Of a DNA stretch of 53,425 nt, positions 38,966 through 48,402 are shown one piece after another (the stretch's first letter is position 1; each line of letters starts with the position of its first letter). This DNA comes from Candidatus Peribacteraceae bacterium (GTDB taxonomy: Bacteria > Patescibacteriota > Gracilibacteria > Peribacterales > Peribacteraceae): NCBI GenBank assembly GCA_028711445.1, contig JAQTSD010000006.1, positions 1 to 53,425 of the forward strand, given 5' to 3'. The position numbers and the translations under genes are program-made. The notes beneath the pieces are model-generated. The model saw nothing but the letters and a program-made list of their open reading frames with translations. It was not told the DNA's origin and ran no database searches.

Positions 38966-40162
38966 TCAGTCTTGTGTCTCGATTTTCGCAAGAAGGACTT
39001 CGATCTTTGTGAGATCCTCTTGGAGACGCTGCAGATTCACCTCGACGGTGTCCCTTCTGCCGATCTCAAAATCCACGGTTTCCGGAAGCTTTCCGGGAAG
39101 GGAGTCGATGGCATTCATATCGATGCCATGGGATGCGAGGATCGAACAGATCTCCTCTAAGAGGCCCCTTCTGTCATGCAGTGCGGTCAGCCGCAGAGAG
39201 CGCTTCCGGATGTTCGCGAGGCGGACGACGATGGTCGTCGTTTTGGCCTCCATGCGTTTCCGCCACTGCCGTGTCGGGTCCAATTTTTCGCGCGCAGCTT
39301 CGATGAATGCGGGGAGCCGCCGCTGCGCCGCGGGACGGTGGATGTCGTGCGTCGCCAGGTCCAGGATGTGCTGCAACTGCGCAATCGTTCGCTTTAGATC
39401 GCTCAATCCTTCGGGGGAGGAGGCCATGCTCGTGATGAGGTCCGCCTGCAGCGGGGCGGGGAGCGTGGCCCCGCGGCCGACGGAGAGCATGAAGAGTTCG
39501 AAATTCGGGGAGCCGATCCTCTCCAAACTCTCTACTGTTCCCGTCTCCGGCAAGCCCTCACCCATCGCCGCACAGGCTCCCACTTGCAGGAAATGGGGTT
39601 TGCTTTGTATCTGATGCATCATGCGGTCGTGCTCTTCGAGGCGCATCTTGTGGATGAACATTTGTTGCTGCGTGAACAGTGCCACGCACAGATCCTCGGC
39701 ATCCCGCGACCGTTCGCTGATCGTGCAGACGATGCCGTTCTGACCGCGCCAGGAAGGGATTTCCGGAGGGGGTTTTGCCATCGCATGAATCGCCCCCGCC
39801 TGAGCCGATCCCGATGCATCGATGCTGCGCAAGAGATCGACGTAGTCACGCTTCGAAGAGCCGGTATCGATGATGATCTGTCGCTCTTGGAGCTGTGCAC
39901 GGACGTGGAGGAGTACGCCTCGGATTTCCGGGAGATCGGTTGCGATGAAAATGATCGCCGCCTTTTCCGTAAGTTCCGGGAGCGGGATGTGTGGAAAATC
40001 AGGCTCTCTTTTTGCGCGGCCGGGATCCGATTGCATGATCGGATGCGGCGTATGCGGTTGCAGCGTGCGTACGAGATGGCTGCCGCACCTGCCGACGCCG
40101 ATGACGCCTATGGGTTTGTCGCCGATGATGTGAGCGAGCGTTCGCTCGGATGAGTGTTCCAT
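38966..40162 (-). CDS. tyrA: Prephenate dehydrogenase (TyrA-like) with C-terminal ACT domain
   Basis: PIGVIGVGRCGSHLVRTLQPH; TGSSKRDYVDLL; GAIHAMAKPPPEIPSWRGQNGIVC; ACT-like RSLRLTALHDRRGLLEEICSILASHGIDMNAIDS. Start at 40162 or upstream. Confidence 0.8.
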   Translation of the reverse strand: MEHSSERTLAHIIGDKPIGVIGVGRCGSHLVRTLQPHTPHPIMQSDPGRAKREPDFPHIPLPELTEKAAIIFIATDLPEIRGVLLHVRAQLQERQIIIDTGSSKRDYVDLLRSIDASGSAQAGAIHAMAKPPPEIPSWRGQNGIVCTISERSRDAEDLCVALFTQQQMFIHKMRLEEHDRMMHQIQSKPHFLQVGACAAMGEGLPETGTVESLERIGSPNFELFMLSVGRGATLPAPLQADLITSMASSPEGLSDLKRTIAQLQHILDLATHDIHRPAAQRRLPAFIEAAREKLDPTRQWRKRMEAKTTTIVVRLANIRKRSLRLTALHDRRGLLEEICSILASHGIDMNAIDSLPGKLPETVDFEIGRRDTVEVNLQRLQEDLTKIEVLLAKIETQD

Positions 40163-40279
40163 AATGAAGTCGAAGGAAGGGGGTGGGAAGTTCCTCGGGT
40201 CGATAGCGCAGTCCAGCCGCATCACTGACGAGTTCGTAGTACGAGAGCGGGCCGAGGATGAGAAATGCATTGCACATAC

Positions 40280-40305
40280 AAAAAACCCCGCGGATGCGAG
40301 GGGTT
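40280..40305 (-). terminator. Attenuator terminator in tyrA leader
   Basis: Minus strand AACCCC TCGCATCCGC GGGGTT TTTT. Confidence 0.8.
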
Positions 40306-40329
40306 GAAAACAGGTTCAGAAACAACCGC

Positions 40330-40389
40330 TCACATCCGCATGCAGCAGTTGCCGTAATAGTGTTGATCCTTGAAATGCGAGGTACGCAT
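40330..40389 (-). CDS. Leader peptide MRTSHFKDQHYYGNCCMRM with tandem Tyr codons
   Basis: 19-codon ORF directly upstream of the attenuator; Tyr codons at 40354-40359; stop within the antiterminator segment. Confidence 0.75.
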   Translation of the reverse strand: MRTSHFKDQHYYGNCCMRM

Positions 40390-40447
40390 GACGGGAAAAG
40401 TATACCCTGAGCGTTTCGGAAGGGGCAAGGTTTCCTTTTGTGAAAAA

Positions 40448-40475
40448 TGGCTCGGCGTGCTGGACGGGATTCGAA
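40448..40475 (-). repeat. tRNA-3'-end-like repeat T0
   Basis: Minus strand TTCGAATCCCGTCCAGCACGCCGAGCCA. Confidence 0.85.
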
Positions 40476-40525
40476 CGAGCGTTGTGATAACCGGCACGTG
40501 AACCCTACCCACTTCTGCTGTGAAG

Positions 40526-41008
40526 CTAGTTGAGCTGCCAAAGGGTGTAGTTAAGGTACGTGGCGAAAGACACCCATGCCACATACGGCAGGAGCAGGAT
40601 GCCAGCCCAAGCGTTTATTCTCCAGAACAGAACAGTGGTTAGGATGATCAGTGCGAGCAGGGGAATGATCTCTGCGAAAGCGAGGCCCGGATTCTTGAGT
40701 CCGAAAAACAGAATGGACCAGATAGCATTGAGCGCGAGCTGTGTACCATAGACCCAGAGCGCAAGCTTGGCGCCGGGGCGATCTCTGAGATTCCAGACCA
40801 AAGATGCTGCGATGCCCATGAGTGCGTAGAGCGTTGTCCACACTGGTCCGAATATCCACGAGGGCGGATTCCAGGTGGGTTTCATTAGCGTTGGATACCA
40901 GCTCTTCACGCCTGAATACGTAAACACTGAGCCGAGAATGCCGGCTGCTTCGGCGATCAGGATGGAACAGATCGTGATGATCAATGACATAGGGTCAGTG
41001 TACTCCAT
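40526..41008 (-). CDS. tspO: TspO/MBR family protein
   Basis: YPTLMKPTWNPPSWIFGPVWTTLYALMGIAASLVW; WRINAWAGILLLPYVAWVSFATYLNYTLWQLN. Confidence 0.95.
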   Translation of the reverse strand: MEYTDPMSLIITICSILIAEAAGILGSVFTYSGVKSWYPTLMKPTWNPPSWIFGPVWTTLYALMGIAASLVWNLRDRPGAKLALWVYGTQLALNAIWSILFFGLKNPGLAFAEIIPLLALIILTTVLFWRINAWAGILLLPYVAWVSFATYLNYTLWQLN

Positions 41009-41073
41009 CTTGATACGTGTTCGATTATCCAGTTTGCTGCAAATTTCGTTGGCTTAGATAAGCCAAAAATTAA

Positions 41074-41103
41074 TGGCTCCGCAGACTGGGTGTTTTCAGA
41101 ACT
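41074..41103 (-). repeat. 30-bp repeat R4
   Basis: TGGCTCCGCAGACTGGGTGTTTTCAGAACT. Confidence 0.95.
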
Positions 41104-41207
41104 GGCTCATGTCTTTGGACTGCTGAAGCAGTACCCCACATCGCTACTCACTATTTCTACGTAGTGCTGGACAAATTCAAATGCATGTATTTGTAGATAT
41201 GAAAAAA

Positions 41208-41236
41208 GCCATCATGTCCGCGAGTGACATGATGGC
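41208..41236 (-). terminator. Rho-independent terminator for 41276..41659 gene
   Basis: Minus strand GCCATCATGTC ACTCGCG GACATGATGGC TTTTTT. Confidence 0.88.
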
Positions 41237-41275
41237 CGTCCTTTGTGAGAGCATCGGATCGAAGCCACTCGCCAC

Positions 41276-41659
41276 TCACGACACTTCTTGCAGCTCCGGC
41301 TCACCTTCATCCTGCAGCTCGCGCAGACGCCCCTGGGGATCTTCCTTGTCCCACTCATAGGTCAGCAATCCCGACTCTCTGCTGACATACCGGCAGAACG
41401 GTCGATACTCCACGACGGTCGCGAATGCTTCCACCAGACTCAGGTCCTCGGCGCTCATGCTCAGCATCAGGAGCCGATTTGGTACCCAAGTGATGTTGAA
41501 CAACGTTCCCGTCGCCGCCGTACCGGCGCAACCGCGAGGAACTACACTGGTAGGATCGATAATTGTTTCGACCCCTCCTTGTGTTCTCAGATCCTCCATC
41601 ACGTTGTACCAGTGCCATCTCCCATCGACAATCGTCTCGGCCATGAGCCCATCCTCCAC
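41276..41659 (-). CDS. Hypothetical protein (cassette gene)
   Basis: ORF 127 aa with upstream TTGACATATATGTATTTTATATTAAAT and terminator downstream. Confidence 0.6.
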   Translation of the reverse strand: MEDGLMAETIVDGRWHWYNVMEDLRTQGGVETIIDPTSVVPRGCAGTAATGTLFNITWVPNRLLMLSMSAEDLSLVEAFATVVEYRPFCRYVSRESGLLTYEWDKEDPQGRLRELQDEGEPELQEVS

Positions 41660-41799
41660 TTATTGTTGTTGAGACTTATGCTCTGAAAGGACAGTGCTAG
41701 CAACAAGCCAGCATATATAATTTAATATAAAATACATATATGTCAATTTTATTCATTGCGATATTTCCTTGGAAACAGCTTCCATATGCCAATTAAAGG

Positions 41800-41827
41800 T
41801 GGCTCGGCATGCTGGACGGGATTCGAA
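41800..41827 (-). repeat. tRNA-3'-end-like repeat T2
   Basis: One mismatch to T0/T1; followed by degenerate tRNA-like sequence to about 41870. Confidence 0.85.
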
Positions 41828-41873
41828 TATCTCCTACCACTAGGAGGTTCTGTCTCTGAGCTACAAAAAAATG

Positions 41874-42101
41874 TCACAGGTCAGGTCGCACACTTCCTAC
41901 GGGCCTCTCTCCTGTCAGCATCTGGTATGCCTTGTTAACCATTCCACCCTGAAGATAGCTTGTCGCCCATCCTTCCGCTTTGGCACCAAGAGCATCTTCG
42001 ATAGCAGCTCTTATTCCAGGATCGAGGTCACCCTTTAGTGCCTCTCGTAACTGCTTGGCCTGCTCAGGAACACCAATAAATGCTTCAACCATCAGTTCCA
42101 T
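41874..42101 (-). CDS. Small hypothetical protein (cassette gene)
   Basis: 75 aa MELMVEAFIGVPEQAKQLREALKGDLDPGIRAAIEDALG...; promoter TTGACA upstream. Confidence 0.5.
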   Translation of the reverse strand: MELMVEAFIGVPEQAKQLREALKGDLDPGIRAAIEDALGAKAEGWATSYLQGGMVNKAYQMLTGERPVGSVRPDL

Positions 42102-42139
42102 TGTGGCCCTACGCCCAAAAAGGTGTCAATTATTTGTAT

Positions 42140-42167
42140 TGGCTCGGCGTGCTGGACGGGATTCGAA
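42140..42167 (-). repeat. tRNA-3'-end-like repeat T1
   Basis: Identical to T0. Confidence 0.85.
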
Positions 42168-42179
42168 TGGCCGATGTGA

Positions 42180-44318
42180 CTAGGAGTTTGTGTCCATGAT
42201 GTCTTTACAGAGCGCAAGTATCTCTTGTTCAGAATAAAGTAATTCTTTTGTGCATCTTCCCTGATGGGTTTTACAAGGAATGCCTTGAAGTTTACGCTGC
42301 TCAATTCTGCTTCGAAGTAATTCGTAATCAATTTCCAATTTCGCGCTCCATGCTTTCTTCGTTCCCAGAAGACCCGATTGACTGGAATAAAAGCCTTTCT
42401 CGTCTGCTTGTGGACGTTGCAGTACATCCTCACAGACTTTTTGAATCACACTTTCTGAGAAGAATGCATCGCTCATTAGGGGGCCCCGCTTTGTTCTACC
42501 CGTGATACCTTTGATGCCGGTGAGCCTCCTTTTCAGAATGACATGAGGCATTCCCAGATCGCGTGCCCACGTTTCGATATTCGCATATCGCGTATCATCT
42601 AATATGAAGTATCCGGATGAATCAGCTTGAGGACAAAGAGAGTCATCTTGTTCTGGTCCCCATAGGACGGATGATGCTTCTCGTAATGTTTCAATTCGTA
42701 CTGATCTTAGTGTTCTTCCTACGATCCTTCCCATGAAAGCTCTACCCCCTCCGAAAGACCCAAATTGTGTTTCAGTAAAAGTTTGAGGGGAAGCTTGTAC
42801 TAAGCTCTCTCTACTTGGATACCCACAAGTAGCAAGGGCAGTTATGTATTGCTGCTTGAGTAAAGCCCTTTCTTCTTCAACTGACAACGGCCATAGGACT
42901 TGTGCCACTTCTTGTAGTACTTCCTTTGTCACCCTTGCTTGAGGCAGATATCTACCGAGAACATGAGCGCAGAAAGCCCCGGCTTTTCCAAAAATGCCAA
43001 AATCCTTCACAGTTAATTCTCTGGATCGGGCTCGAAGTAAACTCTCGCGTGTTGGGTATCCCGCAGCTGCCAGTGCCTGAATATAGCCCTGTCTCGCATG
43101 TTCTTTTTCATCTCCTGAAATTGGCCAATAAATATCTGCCATCTCTCTCAATATACTGCGCGAGACGCCTGTAACTTTGTGTTTGAGAAGCCTGTTTGCA
43201 TATGCAATTCCTTGTCCAAAATCTCCGAAACGATGCTGTTCAAATTTTGCGCAAACTGCATGCAGTAGCTGGTTTCTATTGCTATAGCCGGCTTTCATCA
43301 TTTCATCGAACATCATCTGCCGTTCATCCTGTTCCCGATGAGTTGAAGGAAAATATTTCTCCGCAATTGCATGAAGTGAAGTACTCGTAACGTGAGTAGT
43401 TTTCCCAAAGATAAGACTGCAAAAGTGGCTTCCCTTACCAAATGATCCAAATTGTTTTCTCTTGAATTCTGCAGGACTGGCTTGTTCCAGGCTTTTCCTA
43501 TCTGGATACCCAGCCTCAATTAATGCAACCCGATATTGATTATTTAGAAGCTCTTCCGAAGCTTGTTCGGACACAGGCCACACTTTGTCAGCAACTCGCC
43601 TTAGAATAATTGTAGTTGGATATGTTGATTCTCCTAATACATGTGAACAGAATCCATGTCCCCGCCCAAATCTTCCAAAAGTTTGCTTTGCGAAATGTGT
43701 TGGCATTGCATGGATGAGACTCAAGCGATCCGGATAACTATTTTCAGTAAGCACATGCAAGTACTCCCTTCGGAGTACATCATCTTCCGCTTCGGCATCT
43801 GGCCAGAGGGCAGTACCCACTTCGCTCAGAACCTCGGAAGTGACAGCCACGCTTCGACGAAGAATTTTACTGCATAAACCTGCTCCCTTTCCAAACGGTC
43901 CAAAATCGGTCTTCACAAATTCAGATGGTGAGGCAGAAATTAGACTGTGCTTCGTGGGATATCCAGCTTCGCCAAGAATTTTTCTTGCAAGCTCAAAATC
44001 TGCCTCAGCCCTCTCTCTTGTACGTACAGTCCCAAGGAGATCGTGACATATGCGACGAACTTCATCTTCCTCATAAGCTAATACAATTTTTCCCTTGGCC
44101 GTCACACCCTCTACCCCTTCGGCCTCTTTCAGCCTCTTTCCCATCGTTGTTGGACTCATACCTAGTTCTTTAGCCCAAGCGTAGACATGCCCGTAACGAA
44201 CTGTTTCTTTCTCCGAATTGTCATTCGGCATCTGGTGGCTCTCGTTTGACATATCGGCGGGGGATACGGAAGAAGCCATCTTCGTCGAATTGCGGACGGT
44301 CTTTTCTAATTTGCTCAA
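42180..44318 (-). CDS. Modular protein with six ~75-aa repeats flanked by HTH-like modules
   Basis: Repeats of form AGYPxRxSLxxAxPxxF...FGxFGKGxxFCxxILG...LWP; start probably downstream of 44318 (overlaps helicase ORF end). Confidence 0.75.
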   Translation of the reverse strand: MSKLEKTVRNSTKMASSVSPADMSNESHQMPNDNSEKETVRYGHVYAWAKELGMSPTTMGKRLKEAEGVEGVTAKGKIVLAYEEDEVRRICHDLLGTVRTRERAEADFELARKILGEAGYPTKHSLISASPSEFVKTDFGPFGKGAGLCSKILRRSVAVTSEVLSEVGTALWPDAEAEDDVLRREYLHVLTENSYPDRLSLIHAMPTHFAKQTFGRFGRGHGFCSHVLGESTYPTTIILRRVADKVWPVSEQASEELLNNQYRVALIEAGYPDRKSLEQASPAEFKRKQFGSFGKGSHFCSLIFGKTTHVTSTSLHAIAEKYFPSTHREQDERQMMFDEMMKAGYSNRNQLLHAVCAKFEQHRFGDFGQGIAYANRLLKHKVTGVSRSILREMADIYWPISGDEKEHARQGYIQALAAAGYPTRESLLRARSRELTVKDFGIFGKAGAFCAHVLGRYLPQARVTKEVLQEVAQVLWPLSVEEERALLKQQYITALATCGYPSRESLVQASPQTFTETQFGSFGGGRAFMGRIVGRTLRSVRIETLREASSVLWGPEQDDSLCPQADSSGYFILDDTRYANIETWARDLGMPHVILKRRLTGIKGITGRTKRGPLMSDAFFSESVIQKVCEDVLQRPQADEKGFYSSQSGLLGTKKAWSAKLEIDYELLRSRIEQRKLQGIPCKTHQGRCTKELLYSEQEILALCKDIMDTNS

Positions 44319-45705
44319 GAATATCTACTCGACGCACGAGAGAGACATGTGCAGGTGGCCTCTTTGATTCGATTTGTGCTCGAACTTGTGCAATAAGATT
44401 TTCTTCGGGGGCACCGCCACCACCTTCTCTATCTCGTGCACCCCGTACTCTCTGAAATTCTTCCCAGCCTCCAATGATGTCGGTGAATAGAGCAGGACGA
44501 AAGGTGCCGGCCTTTGGAGCGATTTGAGCGATAATAGCTCCATTTTTTCTCCAGCCTTTTTGCCATAGTGCACTACCAGGCCGAATTTTCCTTAGGACGC
44601 GCCCGTGGCGTTGCTCTAATTTATTGAGAGATTTTGTGGGATATGCATCGATAAGAAGCATTGCATTTTCAAGATCCATTCCTCGTTTGCCCATTTCGCA
44701 CAGGACAATGATCTGTACTTCACCATTGCGAAATCCTTCCATTGCTTCCTCGACTTCATCTGTTTCATCTTTTCCGGTAAGCCCTGCGATTGCGATTTCG
44801 GGATACTGTTCTCTTAGGGATTCAGCGGTTGCATGAACCATGTCTCGGCTTGGGACATATACTAATGTTGGAAAAGCCCTTCGAAGGTTTTCAGATAAGA
44901 GATGGCCATACACTTCGGGGATGGCTTTGTGGAGTTCTGCATGCTTCCAAGCTGCTTGGAGAACAGCAGGGTCGTAATCATCCTTTTTAAGTCTTAAATC
45001 ATCTTCCTTAATGGCGGATTCGTAGATGTATAAATCTGGAACCACATTAATCTTTTGCTTCATCGCCTCGACGAGATTTAATCGGTCAACAACGGGGCCA
45101 AATTGGTCCGAAATATGACGACCATCAGGCCATTTTTCTGTTGCGGTGAAGCCCGTCACAATTCGAGGATTAAGTGACTCGATCGTTTTGATGCGTCGCT
45201 GGGTGAGGTAGCAATCCGCTTCATCGAGGACGCAGAGATCAATTGTCCCCGGGGGGAGGATCTTTGTTAACTCTCGACGGCTTCTCGCTGCTTGCAGAGC
45301 ATGAATACCAGCAATGATCACAGGTTGCTCAAGTTCTTTTCTGCCACCCGTCCAAATACCTGTTTCAATCCCGAGTCGAGCAAACTGACGACGAATACCA
45401 GCAACAATTGCTCTCTCTTCTGTGATCACAAGATCTTTTCTATCACCATTGATTCCCAGCTGTTCCTTGGCAGCTTGGGAGGCAGAAATGGCAGCAATTT
45501 CAACAAGCGTTTTTCCTGAACCGCAGCTCGCAACAGCGCACATGCGATCTCTATTGAGCAACAAGCCATTATAAATTGCTTCCAGAGCTATGTGCTGATG
45601 GTCCTCAAGTTTGATGCCTTTCTTCGATGGATCCGAATGAGGAACTTCTTCAAATCGAGCAGCTAATTTCTCCTGAAATGCCGATTGGTATTTCGATAAT
45701 GGCAT
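44221..45705 (-). CDS. SF2 DEAD/DEAH-type helicase
   Basis: ASCGSGKTLVEIAA, LDEADCYLTQ, GFTATEKWPDGR, VYVPSRDMV, QIIVLCEMGKRGMDL, KLEQRHGRVLR. Confidence 0.88.
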   Translation of the reverse strand: MPLSKYQSAFQEKLAARFEEVPHSDPSKKGIKLEDHQHIALEAIYNGLLLNRDRMCAVASCGSGKTLVEIAAISASQAAKEQLGINGDRKDLVITEERAIVAGIRRQFARLGIETGIWTGGRKELEQPVIIAGIHALQAARSRRELTKILPPGTIDLCVLDEADCYLTQRRIKTIESLNPRIVTGFTATEKWPDGRHISDQFGPVVDRLNLVEAMKQKINVVPDLYIYESAIKEDDLRLKKDDYDPAVLQAAWKHAELHKAIPEVYGHLLSENLRRAFPTLVYVPSRDMVHATAESLREQYPEIAIAGLTGKDETDEVEEAMEGFRNGEVQIIVLCEMGKRGMDLENAMLLIDAYPTKSLNKLEQRHGRVLRKIRPGSALWQKGWRKNGAIIAQIAPKAGTFRPALFTDIIGGWEEFQRVRGARDREGGGGAPEENLIAQVRAQIESKRPPAHVSLVRRVDILEQIRKDRPQFDEDGFFRIPRRYVKREPPDAE

Positions 45706-45762
45706 GACCGTAGTATTTCATTTGTTTGTACGAAATGCAACAAAAATTATCACAGTCAATAG

Positions 45763-45792
45763 TGGCTCCGCAGACTGGGTGTTTTCAGAACT
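45763..45792 (-). repeat. 30-bp repeat R3
   Basis: TGGCTCCGCAGACTGGGTGTTTTCAGAACT. Confidence 0.95.
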
Positions 45793-45869
45793 GGAGATAC
45801 TATTCTGTGCTCTTCTGGCATCAGGTATTTCAAAGTTGAATTTCGAGCAATGAATTTAGTTATTGACGG

Positions 45870-47642
45870 CTATTCAATTGTTCGCCGTTCAATATCGGCT
45901 CCAGTGTAGCCGTGCCTGCTCAATGGGAAATCCGTTTCCATTGTCTGATACAGAGTCATGTCTTTAAGAAGAGTATCTAGAGGAATGCTCGCAACATGGA
46001 ATTGCCTATTCCCCTCTAGAACAGTCACCTTCAAGTGTCCCCCCAATGCTATTGGGAATTTTCGAGACCTTTTACTTATCGCATCACGTGTGACCTCTCT
46101 TGCACATGCCAATGCAAAATGTGTCGATTGTTGTTGTTCTTTATAGCGTGCGCGTGGCAATTCAATTACTGCTAGGTCAGTTAAGTATGGGCTTGGAGTC
46201 TCGCCAACACGGCTAAGGTATTTGTATCGCTCGAGAGCGACAATTTTTTTCCCGCCGGTTGCGGCACATCCTGCCATATCAATGAGGGGGGCAATGGTAT
46301 CCCACATTGAACGAAGCTCGGGATGCAGACCACAAGCGGCCATTCTGAATTGTCCTAGTATTCCGAACTCAAGCCTTTCGAGTGATTTATGAAGACTCTT
46401 TGTACGAATGAAATTCGGATCTAGGTCCCTCTTGAATGCCTTTCGAACTTCGTCAGGCCCGAAAAGCAGCGGGAGCTTTCCGATCATATTTGGAAGTGAC
46501 CAATTATCTGGTCTCGCGATTCCAACTTCGTGGAGGAGTGTGTGCATCAATGCTCCTCGCACCTCATCATTAACCACAATATCCCTTTGCTTAATTGCAG
46601 CACTTGATTCTCGCAATGCCTGCCCCCAGATGCGGGTGAAGCGTGAGTGACGCTGTGCTGGATTGAGCATGAGGCGAGATTCTGTGGCTTCTGCTTCACG
46701 GTAAAGTTCCGCCATTCTTTGTTCGGCTGTATCAGTAAATAGATGTGCAGCAGATTCTTGAACTCCGTTCATTGCATCTTGCACAGCTTTTCTCTCGCGT
46801 TTCCCACCCATATTTAGAGCAATCATCGCCTTGTCGGCGATGGGAAGTTGATAGATTACTTCTTGATGTGCGAGGCAGTACTGCCCAAGGAAATCGAGCA
46901 GCACAACATCGAATTTTGTATTGATATTTGGAAGAACATTTCGAAGATCCCCGTATCGTGGACGAATACCGCAGGCAACACAATTCTGTTCAAACTCATT
47001 CCATGCGCCGTCCTCGCGCTCAACTGCCAAAATGTTTTCCGGCCTAATGCCTCTCCGCAATAAGTGTTGCACTTCGAGATAACATTTTATTCCTGGAGTG
47101 CAGAGCACCTTTAATTCCTCCGGTTTCTTGCCGAGTGTATCGAGGTGTCTGTCGAGAAAGTCCATTTCAACTGCTCTCCACTGCTCTTTCACCTGACTAT
47201 GTTCATAGTCGGTCCACGCGCCACTCTTTGGGTGTACTCGGATTGTACGAGTTGAATCAGGCGCATCTTTCCATTGATCATTGGCGCTCAGAGGCACTCT
47301 ATGTTCTTGTTCTGCTAACTGTACGCCCCCCAAATCAACGTTTGGGGAATGTTGATCTTGTACAGATTCTCCTTTCTGTTCAGCAGCTGAGGCTGTGGGT
47401 GTCACGGTGTCTGCAGCATCGGGAGTGGGCAATTCAAGTGGTTCCAATGTGAGCTTCTCCTCTTCTTCGTGTCTCTTCCAGGCAACAGCCCCAACCACTT
47501 GAGGAAGTGTACAACCAAATAATTTCGCGAGCTCTCTCCGCCGTGCGGCAATCTGTTTCTCTGTTTCCCCGCGATCTACACCCTCTTGGATGTAGTCACG
47601 CATAAAATCAGTATCCGAGCGTTCAAGCTTTCGAATGGTCAT
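45870..47642 (-). CDS. Large protein with Rossmann methyltransferase-like region
   Basis: LKVLCTPGIKCYLEVQHLLRRGIRPENILAVERED...YGDLRNVLPNINTKFDVVLLDFLGQY; N-terminal HTH-like segment. Confidence 0.55.
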   Translation of the reverse strand: MTIRKLERSDTDFMRDYIQEGVDRGETEKQIAARRRELAKLFGCTLPQVVGAVAWKRHEEEEKLTLEPLELPTPDAADTVTPTASAAEQKGESVQDQHSPNVDLGGVQLAEQEHRVPLSANDQWKDAPDSTRTIRVHPKSGAWTDYEHSQVKEQWRAVEMDFLDRHLDTLGKKPEELKVLCTPGIKCYLEVQHLLRRGIRPENILAVEREDGAWNEFEQNCVACGIRPRYGDLRNVLPNINTKFDVVLLDFLGQYCLAHQEVIYQLPIADKAMIALNMGGKRERKAVQDAMNGVQESAAHLFTDTAEQRMAELYREAEATESRLMLNPAQRHSRFTRIWGQALRESSAAIKQRDIVVNDEVRGALMHTLLHEVGIARPDNWSLPNMIGKLPLLFGPDEVRKAFKRDLDPNFIRTKSLHKSLERLEFGILGQFRMAACGLHPELRSMWDTIAPLIDMAGCAATGGKKIVALERYKYLSRVGETPSPYLTDLAVIELPRARYKEQQQSTHFALACAREVTRDAISKRSRKFPIALGGHLKVTVLEGNRQFHVASIPLDTLLKDMTLYQTMETDFPLSRHGYTGADIERRTIE

Positions 47643-47680
47643 GGGTTAAGCAGTCTAGAATTTATTATTTAAATGTCAAG

Positions 47681-47710
47681 TGGCTCCGCAGACTGGGTGT
47701 TTTCAGAACT
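47681..47710 (-). repeat. 30-bp repeat R2
   Basis: TGGCTCCGCAGACTGGGTGTTTTCAGAACT. Confidence 0.95.
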
Positions 47711-47753
47711 TAAGAAGCTATTTGTCATATTGAGGGGAGTTGCCTCCATCAAT

Positions 47754-48365
47754 TCAAAACTTTGTTAGTAAATTCCATCCAGAATTGTCATCACCTTCGA
47801 GCTTCAAGTTTGAATTGCCCATATTATTTCGAAGAAGACTCAGTTGTTGTCTCACGGTGGTCAGTGGATATCCCGTATTTTCAACAAGCCAAGATAGGCT
47901 TGTAGGTGTGGAACGTTCATATAAATGCCCTGCGATAACAAAAAGAGCTCGGGTAAGAGTGAGCGAGCTTCTTTTCCATTCTTTGTGAATTCGCGCCAAT
48001 GCAACAAGGGTGGTTGTGTGGAAAGTAGGAATTGGTCGGCGAATCTCCCCTCTATAGTTCCTTTGAACTAGCTTATATTTGATGGTCCCTATTGTTTCTC
48101 TCAACTTTCCATGTTGGCTCATTGTGGCCTCTTCTTGTACATCGCCTGCCATAGGTGTGCATGTCACTGATTCAATTTTTTCGTGTAGCAACGCGCGCTC
48201 TGTTTCTACTGTATCTTGAAGTACGCGTAGTTGATTTTGCACATCGCGTATGGCATCGACTATTTTTCCAAAGCTTTCTTCCGCCGCGGCATGGAGGGCA
48301 ATCTTGTCCGCAGATGAGGTAGTCTCAATTGGCATAGAAAACTCTATAGCTGGCTCTTCAGTCAT
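47754..48365 (-). CDS. Hypothetical protein, possible C-terminal winged-helix
   Basis: 203 aa; TSLSWLVENTGYPLTTVRQQLSLLRNNMG HTH-like. Confidence 0.55.
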   Translation of the reverse strand: MTEEPAIEFSMPIETTSSADKIALHAAAEESFGKIVDAIRDVQNQLRVLQDTVETERALLHEKIESVTCTPMAGDVQEEATMSQHGKLRETIGTIKYKLVQRNYRGEIRRPIPTFHTTTLVALARIHKEWKRSSLTLTRALFVIAGHLYERSTPTSLSWLVENTGYPLTTVRQQLSLLRNNMGNSNLKLEGDDNSGWNLLTKF

Positions 48366-48402
48366 ATTGAATAAATTAAATCAAATATATGTTTTTGTCA
48401 AT

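Noticed and set aside
40448-42167. T0/T1/T2 as functional tRNA genes
   Set aside because: Only the 3' end (from TTCGAAT) resembles a tRNA; T-stem 5' halves do not pair and D/anticodon arms are missing or degenerate. Treated as tRNA-like repeats.
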